A stretch of 64,000 nt of DNA. It comes from Catenuloplanes atrovinosus (lineage in GTDB: Bacteria > Actinomycetota > Actinomycetes > Mycobacteriales > Micromonosporaceae). Positions 1 through 7,669 of this stretch are shown one piece after another (the first letter of the stretch is position 1; each line of letters opens with the position of its first letter). A program made the translations under genes and the position numbers. The stretch is from NCBI RefSeq assembly GCF_031458235.1, contig NZ_JAVDYB010000001.1, positions 4,822,001 to 4,886,000 on the forward strand, given 5' to 3'. The notes beneath the pieces were generated by a model. It had not been told where the DNA came from. It searched no databases and saw only the letters and a program-made list of their open reading frames with translations.

Positions 1-1
1 C

Positions 2-313
2 GACAACATCCTGACCGGTACGCGCGAGCCGTGGCTGGCGATCGACCCGCACGGCCGCACCGGCGATCCGGCGAGCGAGGCGGGCGCGTTCCTCTACAAC
101 CCCGATCCGTGGGTCCGCGACGACGCGCTGACCCGGCTCGCCCCGGCCCGGGTCGAGCAGATCGCGGATGGGCTGACGCTGCCGTACGATCGCGTCCTGG
201 CCTGGGGTTTCGTGCTGTGCGTGCTGTCCTGGGTGTGGCACGTGGAGGAACGCCCCGACTATCGCGGCCGGGAACTGGACGTGGCCCGGCTGCTCCGGCC
301 GAAGCTGCCCTGA
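2..313 (+). CDS. Aminoglycoside phosphotransferase-like kinase, C-terminal part
   Basis: The reading frame is open from the left edge of the window and ends at a TGA, so only the last 103 residues are present. The fragment opens with DNIL and continues WLAIDPHGRTGDPASEAGAFLYNP. This matches the catalytic-loop and metal-binding end of the APH(6)/hydroxyurea phosphotransferase family, in which a kinase fold transfers phosphate from ATP to a small-molecule hydroxyl (DN for the loop, IDP for the Mg-binding Asp, then GDPAxE). The C-terminal helices (VLAWGFVLCVLSWVWHVEE) also fit that family. The substrate cannot be told from this fragment; chromosomal copies in actinobacteria are often of unknown specificity. 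Confidence 0.75.
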   Translation, partial: DNILTGTREPWLAIDPHGRTGDPASEAGAFLYNPDPWVRDDALTRLAPARVEQIADGLTLPYDRVLAWGFVLCVLSWVWHVEERPDYRGRELDVARLLRPKLP

Positions 314-631
314 GCGCACCACCCGGCGAGACCCGGGATTCTCCGTGGCATCGTTCGGCCCTGACGGCCGCGAGACTCGGCCGGCGCGGGCACGACCGCG
401 AGTCGATCTCCCGGCACTACCGGCCTCGTCCAGGCGTACCGGTGGGTGTTGCGATTCCCGCGGTGGCCCATGCTTTTCGGATGCGATTCCCAACCATAAT
501 GCAATTGCAGGTAAGTGCTGCACCGCGGCTTTGATGCGTTACGATTCGCCGTAAGACGGATCGTCGGCTTCCGATCTGATACCCGACGATCAGTCACCTT
601 ACAAGATCCCTGTCGGGCGGTGAGCCGCACC
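314..631. other. Intergenic stretch, no supported gene
   Basis: I see no convincing protein or RNA gene in these 318 bases. The right half is clearly AT-richer than the surroundings, which fits the promoter and leader of the small membrane protein that follows. The open frames crossing it on both strands have arginine- and proline-rich shadow composition and no family motif. Confidence 0.5.
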
Positions 632-967
632 ATGACGAAGAGCGCACGTACCAACGATCAATCCGCGCAGGGAAACCTCGAGGCGACCACGGACATCTCG
701 GTCCGGGACCTGCTCGCGGTCAAGGTGTCCGTCACGGGCACCGGACACCACGCCATGCGGCCGATCGGCCGGTTCATCACGATGCTCACCGCGCTGCTGC
801 CGACCACGATGTTCCTGCTGGTCTGCACGGTCGCGGGCGTGGACGGCACGATCACGCTGCTGTGCTGCGCGGGCTCCGGCACGGCGACCGCGGCCGCCGG
901 CTGGCTGATCTCCCGCCGCGCGCACCGGGACCGGCCGCGGCGCGCACGGCCACGATCCGGGTCCTAG
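632..967 (+). CDS. Small two-helix membrane protein of unknown function
   Basis: This is a 111-residue protein that I do not recognise. The frame is open further upstream, but the ATG at 632 is the first start giving a normal N-terminus (MTKSARTNDQ). A hydrophilic N-terminal third is followed by two hydrophobic segments (about residues 50-72 and 75-95: FITMLTALLPTTMFLLVCTV and GTITLLCCAGSGTATAAAGW) and a basic tail rich in Arg, so a cytoplasmic C-terminus is likely. It converges on the DUF397 gene and overlaps its end by four bases. No function can be inferred beyond membrane location. Confidence 0.55.
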   Translation: MTKSARTNDQSAQGNLEATTDISVRDLLAVKVSVTGTGHHAMRPIGRFITMLTALLPTTMFLLVCTVAGVDGTITLLCCAGSGTATAAAGWLISRRAHRDRPRRARPRSGS

Positions 968-1152
968 CGGCCGGCCGCGACGCGGAGGAACGCACGCCAG
1001 CGCGCGTGGTCGAATGACAGCACCGGACCGTCCGGATTCTTCGAGTCGCGGACCAGAATCCGCGTGTCGTTTTTCGCGACCTCGACGCACTCACCCTGCG
1101 CGCTGCGCGTGCTCTTTCGCCATGTGAGATCGGCGGGAACCCGAATAGTCAT
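964..1152 (-). CDS. DUF397 domain protein
   Basis: This is a 62-residue protein with the DUF397 pattern: a Trp-Arg-Lys-Ser N-terminus (LTWRKSTRSAQGECVEVA), then ILVRDSKNPDGPVLSF and a Trp near the end (ARWRAFL). DUF397 proteins are small actinobacterial partners of XRE/DUF5753 regulators, and in Streptomyces such pairs affect development and antibiotic production. The start at 1152 is preceded by a GGGAGGG ribosome site; a longer frame to 1269 exists but lacks family similarity. The partner regulator lies just upstream on the same strand, with a 129-bp gap. Confidence 0.85.
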   Translation of the reverse strand: MTIRVPADLTWRKSTRSAQGECVEVAKNDTRILVRDSKNPDGPVLSFDHARWRAFLRVAAGR

Positions 1153-1281
1153 GCGCCCTCCCGGGTGATTGCCGGAAGTCCCCGACCGGACCCACCCACA
1201 GGGCCACTTCCGAACGGCCGGAGCATACGCCCGGAACTCGCCGTCATTCCAGGTGACGGCGCACAACAATTCGTGTTGTAA

Positions 1282-2184
1282 TCAGGCGAACACGGAGTGC
1301 GACTTCAGCCGTTTCAGTGCCGCGTCGATTACCACCGGGAGCATTTCCCGGGAGGTGGCCCGCTTCTCCAGGGAACGGAACCGGTCCGCGAAGCGCACGA
1401 TGGACTCCACGTCCTCCCGGATGATCATCTCATCCTGCGGCGACTCGATGTAGACCAGGCCGTCGTCGAGCTCGTCGTCGAATTCGAGGATCACGAACGG
1501 CGAGCGGATCGCACCGTACAGCCCGGCCGCGAACGGCAGGACCTGGATCGAGACGTGCGGGCGCGCACCCAGCTCACGCAGGTGCTCCAGCTGCGCGGCG
1601 AGCACGCCGTCCGCGCCGGACTCGGCGCCGGCGCGACGATAGAGCGCCGACTCGTCCAGAATGAAGAACGCGTCCGGGGAATCGTCGCGGCGCAGCAGTT
1701 CCGCCCGTTCCAATCGCGCCTCCACCCGTCGCTCGACCACCTCCGCGGGAAGCTCGGTGTCCGGCAGGAAACGCAACGCCGAATACGCGTACTCACGGGT
1801 CTGGAGAAGACCGGGAATGAGCTGCGGCTGGAAATTCCGGATAACGCCGGCACTCTCCTCGTGCTCGACGAATTCGGCCATTCCGGGGGACAGCACGTCA
1901 CGATATCGCGCACTCAGCTCGGAACCGCTGCGCGCCGCGGCCGACAGCTCGTTCAGCGTGTCGATGCGCGCCGGATCCGTGACGCCGTAGTGGTTCAGCA
2001 GCGCCTGCAGGTCGGTGAACGATACGCTGACCTTTCCGGCCTCGATGCGCATCAGTTTCGCACTCGACCAGCGTAATGCGTCGGCGACCTCTTTCTGCGT
2101 CATGTCGCGGGCGACGCGAAGTCTGCGGAGCGCGGTGCGGAGACGACGGCGGCTGACCGCGGCGCTCTGGTTCCGGGGCATCAT
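1282..2184 (-). CDS. XRE-family regulator with DUF5753 domain
   Basis: This 300-residue protein has a helix-turn-helix at residues 14-70 (LRVARDMTQKEVADALRWSS, then KLMRIEAGKVSVSFTDLQALL) and a DUF5753 region from about residue 105 (FQPQLIPGLLQTREYAYSAL, then FFILDESALYRR and HVSIQVLPFAAG). This is the classic actinobacterial regulator that works with a DUF397 partner, which follows on the same strand. Two ATG codons are adjacent at the start; AAAGGGGAAA lies directly upstream, so initiation at the second Met (2181) is equally possible. DNA targets and ligands are unknown. Confidence 0.9.
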   Translation of the reverse strand: MMPRNQSAAVSRRRLRTALRRLRVARDMTQKEVADALRWSSAKLMRIEAGKVSVSFTDLQALLNHYGVTDPARIDTLNELSAAARSGSELSARYRDVLSPGMAEFVEHEESAGVIRNFQPQLIPGLLQTREYAYSALRFLPDTELPAEVVERRVEARLERAELLRRDDSPDAFFILDESALYRRAGAESGADGVLAAQLEHLRELGARPHVSIQVLPFAAGLYGAIRSPFVILEFDDELDDGLVYIESPQDEMIIREDVESIVRFADRFRSLEKRATSREMLPVVIDAALKRLKSHSVFA

Positions 2185-2828
2185 TTTCCCCTTTCGGCAC
2201 TTCCGCTACTCGGGTCACGGCATGCGTCCTCGAGCGCCACCGGCACCGGCCGGTCATCCAACGAACGAGCACACGACGAATTGTCACATCACAATACGTA
2301 AACCGGCTACCCGCGGATCGGCCGACGTGGACGGCCGGACGGCACGCCGAGGTCCGGCTCCGCGCGGCGCGGCACCTCGCACGCCACCGGCCCGATCTCG
2401 GCGACGCCGAAGATCAGGAAGCGGATCAGTGCGCCACCGGGTCGCCCTCGGTCCAGTTGACGTAGACGTGCGGCCCGGTGCCCGGTGTGATCGCGCACCG
2501 CCGGCGGCACGGCCGCGACCGTGTTCGCCACCACCGCCCCTTCCCGGTCGGCGCCCCGGTATCTCTCCCCACACCCGTCAGATCCTGCGAAAAATCGGCG
2601 GAGTCGCGGACCGCGACCTCCAGGATCGGCACGGGCTCGCCGGCCGGGAGGCCTTGATCAACCGCTGGCTGCGCGACCGCGGCGGCCGTCAAGAACGCGT
2701 CAAGAAACCGCGCCGGCGCGTATGCACCGCGTCAGGGATCGCCGGATCGGCCGCGACCAGGCGTTCCATCGGTTACGCGACCGGCGCGCCCGCCGGTCGG
2801 ACGTACCCGATGGTGAAGGAGTCGCACG
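2185..2828. other. Long gene-poor stretch upstream of the kdp operon
   Basis: Over these 644 bases I find no gene that passes inspection. On the minus strand, frames around 2307-2692 contain protein-like pieces (GTGPHVYVNWTEGDPVAH in one frame, LIRFLIFGVAEIGPVACEVP in another) that look like one decayed reading frame broken by a shift. The similarity is too weak to name a family. The right end should hold the kdp promoter and any KdpE operator, but I cannot pick out a convincing -35/-10 pair or an AT-rich KdpE site. Confidence 0.4.
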
Positions 2829-2912
2829 ATGCCTGACGTGGCGTTCGTGCTCGCGACGGTGGCGCTGTTCGGCGCGCTGACCCTGCTGCTGCGGGCGGTG
2901 GAGCGGCTGTGA
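2829..2912 (+). CDS. Tiny membrane peptide leading the kdp operon
   Basis: This 27-residue ORF (starts [18 protein letters not shown]) is one hydrophobic helix followed by RAVERL. Its stop overlaps the GTG start of kdpF (GTGA), and GGAG lies just upstream of the ATG. I believe similar one-helix ORFs with a charged tail sit before kdpF in other actinobacteria, so I treat it as a real accessory peptide or translational coupler for the Kdp complex. No function is established. It could instead be a non-functional leader, although the helix and tight overlap argue against chance. Confidence 0.6.
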   Translation: MPDVAFVLATVALFGALTLLLRAVERL

Positions 2913-2998
2913 CCGCCGTGAACCTCGCCGGCCTGGTGCTCGCGCTCGGGCTGGCCGGCTACCTGCTCGTCGCGCTGTTGTTCCCCGAGAAGTTCTGA
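2909..2998 (+). CDS. kdpF: KdpF, small subunit of the potassium P-type ATPase
   Basis: The 29-residue KdpF peptide is a single transmembrane helix ([26 protein letters not shown]). The ending LLFPEKF is the hallmark of the family (YLxxALLxPExF). KdpF stabilises the KdpABC complex in the membrane. The GTG start overlaps the preceding stop by four bases, and a GAGGAGA ribosome site for kdpA follows its own stop by only a few bases, so these genes are translated together. Confidence 0.9.
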   Translation: MTAVNLAGLVLALGLAGYLLVALLFPEKF

Positions 2999-3009
2999 GG
3001 AGAGCCGCC

Positions 3010-4644
3010 GTGACCCTCATCGTCTCGCTGGTGCTCGCGGTCGTCGCGGTCTACCGGCCGTTCGGCGACCACCTGTTCCGCGTCGTGTCCGGGCGCACCC
3101 ACTCCCGGGTGGAGCGCGGCGTCTACCGGCTCGCCGGCGTCGACCCGGACGCGGAGCAGAGCTGGGGCGCCTACGCCCGCAGCGTGCTGGCGTTCTCCGC
3201 GGTGTCGATCGTCGTCCTCTACGGCCTGCTGCGCCTGCAACGGCACCTGCCGCTGAGCGTCGGCATGCCGCCGGTCGCGGACCACGTCGCCTGGAACACC
3301 GCGGTCAGCTTCGTGACGAACACCAACTGGCAGTCGTACTCCGGCGAGTCGGCCATGGGGCACCTGGCCCAGATGTCCGGCCTGGCCGTGCAGAACTTCG
3401 TCTCCGCCGCGGCCGGCATCGCGATCGCGGTCGCGCTGGTCCGCGGCTTCGCCCGGTCGAGGACGGACCGGCTCGGCAACTTCTGGGTCGACCTGGTCCG
3501 CATCGTGCTGCGCGTGCTGCTGCCGATCGCGGTGCTCGGCGCGATCGTGCTGATGCTCGGCGGCGTCGTGCAGAACCTCGGCTCCGGCACCGTCGCGCAG
3601 ACGCTGGCCGGCGGGACACAGACCATCACCGGCGGGCCGGTGGCCTCGCAAGAGGTGATCAAGGAGTTGGGCACCAACGGCGGCGGGTTCTACAACGCCA
3701 ACAGCGCGCACCCGTTCGAGAACCCGACGTCCTGGACGAACTGGGTCCAGCTGTTCCTGATCCTGCTCATCCCGTTCAGCCTGCCCCGGGTCTTCGGCCG
3801 GATGGTCGGCGACGACCGGCAGGGCTACGCGATCGTCTCCGTCATGGCGCTGCTCGCGATCGCGAGCGTCACCCTGACCACGGCCTTCGAGCTGCACGGG
3901 GCCGGCACGGTGCCGACCGCGGTGGGTGCGGCCACGGAGGGCAAGGAGATCCGGTTCGGCGTGGTGGGATCCGCCGTCTTCGCCGCGGTCACCACGCTCA
4001 CCTCGACCGGGGCGGTCAACTCGTTCCACGACTCGTACACCGCGCTCGGCGGCATGATGCCGCTGGTCAACATGCTGCTCGGCGAGGTCGCGCCGGGCGG
4101 TGCCGGGACCGGCCTGTACGGCATGCTGATCCTGGCCGTGATCACGGTCTTCGTGGCCGGGCTGATGGTCGGCCGCACGCCGGAGTACCTCGGCAAGCGG
4201 ATCGGCGCTCGTGAGATCAAGTTCGCGTCGCTGTACTTCCTGGTCACGCCGATCCTGGTGCTCACCGGCACGGCCGCCGCGTTCGCCACCGGGAACGCGT
4301 CCACCGCGCTGAACACGGGCCCGCACGGGCTCACCGAGGTGTTCTACGCGTTCGCCTCGGCCGCGAACAACAACGGCTCCGCGTTCGCCGGCCTCACCGT
4401 CAACACGCCCTGGTGGAACGCCGCCACCGGCCTGGCGATGCTGCTCGGCCGGTTCCTGCCGATCATCGCCGTGCTCGCGCTGGCCGGGTCGCTGGCCGGG
4501 CAACGGCCGGTCCCAGCGTCCGAGGGCACGCTCCCCACCCACCGGCCGCTGTTCGTCGGCATGGTCGCCGGCGTGACCGTCGTGCTGGTCGCGCTCACGT
4601 TCCTCCCGGCGCTCGCGCTCGGCCCCCTCGCGGAAGGCCTGTGA
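3010..4644 (+). CDS. kdpA: KdpA, potassium-binding channel subunit of Kdp ATPase
   Basis: This 544-residue polytopic membrane protein carries the K+-selective channel of KdpFABC. Repeated selectivity-filter elements are visible: [15 protein letters not shown] near residue 100, [18 protein letters not shown] near 220, [14 protein letters not shown] near 335, and [14 protein letters not shown] near 450. The early [11 protein letters not shown] motif fits the family N-terminus, and the length is close to the usual 555. The GTG start has GAGGAGA at the right distance. The gene overlaps kdpB by four bases. Confidence 0.97.
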   Translation: MTLIVSLVLAVVAVYRPFGDHLFRVVSGRTHSRVERGVYRLAGVDPDAEQSWGAYARSVLAFSAVSIVVLYGLLRLQRHLPLSVGMPPVADHVAWNTAVSFVTNTNWQSYSGESAMGHLAQMSGLAVQNFVSAAAGIAIAVALVRGFARSRTDRLGNFWVDLVRIVLRVLLPIAVLGAIVLMLGGVVQNLGSGTVAQTLAGGTQTITGGPVASQEVIKELGTNGGGFYNANSAHPFENPTSWTNWVQLFLILLIPFSLPRVFGRMVGDDRQGYAIVSVMALLAIASVTLTTAFELHGAGTVPTAVGAATEGKEIRFGVVGSAVFAAVTTLTSTGAVNSFHDSYTALGGMMPLVNMLLGEVAPGGAGTGLYGMLILAVITVFVAGLMVGRTPEYLGKRIGAREIKFASLYFLVTPILVLTGTAAAFATGNASTALNTGPHGLTEVFYAFASAANNNGSAFAGLTVNTPWWNAATGLAMLLGRFLPIIAVLALAGSLAGQRPVPASEGTLPTHRPLFVGMVAGVTVVLVALTFLPALALGPLAEGL

Positions 4645-6773
4645 AAACCATGACCATCGGCACTCTGGAAGCGCCGCAGACCCCGGCGCCGCACGCGCCC
4701 CGGCCACGCCCGGCCGGCGGTGGGCTGTTCGACCCGAAGCAGTTGGCCCGCTCGCTGCCGGACGCGCTCCGGAAGCTCGACCCGCGCGTCATGTGGCGCA
4801 ACCCGGTCATGCTGATCGTCGAGATCGGCGCGGCCTTCACCACCGTGCTGGCGGTGGCCGAGCCGTCCGGGTTCGCGGTCGCCATCACGGTCTGGCTCTG
4901 GCTCACCGTGCTCTTCGCGAACCTGGCGGAGGCGGTGGCCGAGGGCCGGGGCAAGGCGCAGGCCGCCACGCTGCGCGCCGCCAGGAAGGACACGGTCGCC
5001 ACCCGGCTCACCGGATGGCCGGGGCAACACGCGGCGGAGAGCGTGCCCGCCGGCGAGTTGCGGCGGGGCGACGTGGTGGAGGTCGCAGCCGGGCAGGTCG
5101 TGCCGGGCGACGGCGACGTGATCGAGGGCATCGCCAGCGTGGACGAGTCCGCGATCACCGGTGAGTCCGCGCCGGTCATCCGCGAGTCCGGCGGCGACCG
5201 CAGCGCGGTCACCGGCGGCACCCGGGTGCTGTCCGACCGGATCGTCGTCCGGATCACCCAGCGGCCGGGCGAGAGTTTCATCGACCGGATGATCTCGCTG
5301 GTCGAGGGCTCGCACCGGCAGCGCACGCCGAACGAGATCGCGCTCAACATCCTGCTCGCGGCGCTCACCGTGATCTTCCTGCTCGCCGTGGTCACGCTTC
5401 AGCCGCTGGCGATCTACTCGAAGGCGTACCAGGGCGCGGCGCCGGACACGCTCGCGCTGGACGGCGGCGGCGTCACCGGCATCGTGCTGGTCTCGCTGCT
5501 GGTCTGCCTGATCCCGACCACGATCGGCGCGCTGCTCTCCGCGATCGGCATCGCCGGCATGGACCGCCTGGTGCGGCGCAACGTGCTCGCGATGAGCGGC
5601 CGCGCGGTGGAGGCGGCCGGCGACGTCGGCACGCTGCTGCTGGACAAGACCGGCACGATCACGCTGGGCAACCGGCAGGCGTCCGCGTTCCTGCCCGCGC
5701 CCGGCGTCACGGAGGCCGATCTGGCCGACGCGGCACGGCTCTCCAGCCTCGCGGACGGCACGCCGGAGGGCCGCTCGATCGTGGCGCTGGCCAAGGACTT
5801 CGGCTTCCTCGCGCGCGAGGCCGAGGGCGCCGTGTTCGTCGAGTTCACCGCCCAGACCCGGATGAGCGGCGTCGACCTCCCGGCGGGCACGGCCGGCACC
5901 GTGCGGCGCATCCGCAAGGGCGCGGCCGGTGCCGTGCTGGCCTGGGTGCGCCAGAACGGCGGCACGCCCGCGCCCGCCGTCGCGGACCTGGTCGAGCGGG
6001 TCAGCGCGTCCGGCGGCACGCCGCTGGTGGTGGCCGAGGACGACCGGGCGCTGGGCGTGATCCACCTCAAGGACGTGGTCAAACCCGGCATGCGCGCGCG
6101 CTTCGACGAGATGCGGCGGATGGGCATCCGCACCGTCATGATCACCGGTGACAACCCGGTGACCGCCAGGGCGATCGCCGAGGAGGCCGGCGTCGACGAC
6201 TTCCTGGCCGAGGCGAGGCCGGAGGACAAGCTCGCGCTGATCCGCCGCGAGCAGGAGGGCGGGCGGCTGGTCGCGATGACCGGCGACGGCACCAACGACG
6301 CGCCCGCGCTCGCCCAGGCCGACGTGGGCGTGGCGATGAACACCGGCACGTCCGCCGCGAAGGAGGCCGGCAACATGGTCGACCTCGACTCCGACCCGAC
6401 CAAGCTGATCGAGATCGTGGAGATCGGCAAGCAGCTGCTCATCACGCGCGGCGCGCTGACCACGTTCTCCATCGCGAACGACGTCGCCAAGTACTTCGCG
6501 ATCATCCCGGCCATGTTCGCCGGCGTCTACCCGGGCCTGGACACGCTCAACCTCATGCGCCTGGACAGTCCGACCTCGGCGATCCTGTCCGCGGTCGTGT
6601 TCAACGCGCTGGTCATCGTCGCGCTGATCCCGCTCGCGCTGCGCGGCGTGCGGTACCGGCCGAGCGGCGCGTCCGCCCTGCTCGGCCGCAACCTGCTGAT
6701 CTACGGCCTGGGCGGCCTCGTCGCGCCGTTCCTCGGCATCAAGCTCATCGACCTGCTCATCTCGGGGCTCTGA
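4641..6773 (+). CDS. kdpB: KdpB, catalytic subunit of potassium P-type ATPase
   Basis: This is the ATP-hydrolysing subunit (710 residues) of the high-affinity K+ pump. It has the P-type signature DKTGTIT with the phosphorylated Asp at about residue 335, the actuator motif TGESAPV, the nucleotide-domain TPEGRSIV, and the hinge [21 protein letters not shown]. The N-terminal 35 residues are Pro/Ala-rich and the FDP..L element follows. GTG at 4641 overlaps the kdpA stop; an ATG three codons later (4650) is an alternative start. kdpC follows five bases after the stop. Confidence 0.97.
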   Translation: MKTMTIGTLEAPQTPAPHAPRPRPAGGGLFDPKQLARSLPDALRKLDPRVMWRNPVMLIVEIGAAFTTVLAVAEPSGFAVAITVWLWLTVLFANLAEAVAEGRGKAQAATLRAARKDTVATRLTGWPGQHAAESVPAGELRRGDVVEVAAGQVVPGDGDVIEGIASVDESAITGESAPVIRESGGDRSAVTGGTRVLSDRIVVRITQRPGESFIDRMISLVEGSHRQRTPNEIALNILLAALTVIFLLAVVTLQPLAIYSKAYQGAAPDTLALDGGGVTGIVLVSLLVCLIPTTIGALLSAIGIAGMDRLVRRNVLAMSGRAVEAAGDVGTLLLDKTGTITLGNRQASAFLPAPGVTEADLADAARLSSLADGTPEGRSIVALAKDFGFLAREAEGAVFVEFTAQTRMSGVDLPAGTAGTVRRIRKGAAGAVLAWVRQNGGTPAPAVADLVERVSASGGTPLVVAEDDRALGVIHLKDVVKPGMRARFDEMRRMGIRTVMITGDNPVTARAIAEEAGVDDFLAEARPEDKLALIRREQEGGRLVAMTGDGTNDAPALAQADVGVAMNTGTSAAKEAGNMVDLDSDPTKLIEIVEIGKQLLITRGALTTFSIANDVAKYFAIIPAMFAGVYPGLDTLNLMRLDSPTSAILSAVVFNALVIVALIPLALRGVRYRPSGASALLGRNLLIYGLGGLVAPFLGIKLIDLLISGL

Positions 6774-6778
6774 TCATC

Positions 6779-7627
6779 ATGCGTCTTCCCTCCTGGATCT
6801 CCCTGCACCTGGCGGCGCTGCGCGCGCTGCTCGTCCTCACGGTCGCGCTCGGAATCGCGTACCCCCTGGTCATGGTGGGAGTCGGCCGGCTGCCCGGGCT
6901 CAGCGGCAAGGCCGGGGGCTCGCTGATCACGCGCGACGGCACCGTGGTCGGCAGCGCGCTGATCGGCCAGCACTTCACGGACGCGAACGGCGACCCGATC
7001 CCGCGCTACTTCCAGTCCCGCCCCTCGGCCGGCGGCGACGGTTACGATCCGCTCACCACCGGCGCGTCCAATCTCGGCCCGGAGAGCGTGGTCGACACGC
7101 CGGGCTCCCCCAGCCTGCTCACCCGGGTCTGCGCGCGCAGCCTGGCCGTCGGGCGGCTGGAGGGCGTGGACGGCGGGCGGCCCTACTGCACCGCGGACGG
7201 GGTCGGCGCGGTGCTCAGCGTCTACCGCGCGGACGGCCTCACCGGCGCGGTCACCCGCGCGGTCAGCGTCAACCAGGCCTGCCCGGCGACACCCTTCACG
7301 ACCACCTTCGAGGGTACGGCGGTGGAGTGCGCGAACCCGGGCCAGGACTACACCGGCGGGCTGGTGACGCCCGTCCGCGGCACGGCACCGGACAGGCCGG
7401 CGGTCCCGGCCGACGCGGTCACCGCCTCCGGCAGCGGCCTCGACCCGCAGATCAGCGTCGCCTACGCGGAGTTGCAGGCGCCGCGCGTCGCCCGCGAGCG
7501 CGGCATGCGGCCGGCCGACGTGCTCGCGCTGATCGAGGAGCACACCACCGGCCGCGCGCTCGGTTTCATGGGCGAGCCGGGCGTCGACGTCCTGGCGCTC
7601 AACCTCGCGCTGGACGACCGCGCCTGA
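6779..7627 (+). CDS. kdpC: KdpC, potassium ATPase chaperone subunit with a large cysteine-containing insertion
   Basis: KdpC has one N-terminal membrane helix (residues 11-35) and an extracellular domain that helps KdpA/KdpB bind substrate. Conserved pieces are FQSRPSAGGDGYDP (79-91), GASNLGPES (95-103) and, near the end, VTASGSGLDPQIS (214-226), GRALGFMGEPGVDVLALNLALD. At 282 residues it is much longer than the usual 190-220. The extra roughly 85 residues lie between SNLGP..SPSLLTRV and the VTASGSGLDP motif and hold four cysteines (118, 137, 168, 184), which suggests disulfides outside the cell. Confidence 0.93.
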   Translation: MRLPSWISLHLAALRALLVLTVALGIAYPLVMVGVGRLPGLSGKAGGSLITRDGTVVGSALIGQHFTDANGDPIPRYFQSRPSAGGDGYDPLTTGASNLGPESVVDTPGSPSLLTRVCARSLAVGRLEGVDGGRPYCTADGVGAVLSVYRADGLTGAVTRAVSVNQACPATPFTTTFEGTAVECANPGQDYTGGLVTPVRGTAPDRPAVPADAVTASGSGLDPQISVAYAELQAPRVARERGMRPADVLALIEEHTTGRALGFMGEPGVDVLALNLALDDRA

Positions 7628-7669
7628 CCGGGGGCCGCGGGTAGCCTCACGAGTGAAAGGATCAAGGGC

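Noticed and set aside
2959-4707. Long minus-strand open frame opposite kdpA
   Set aside because: Same shadow composition; kdpA is certain.
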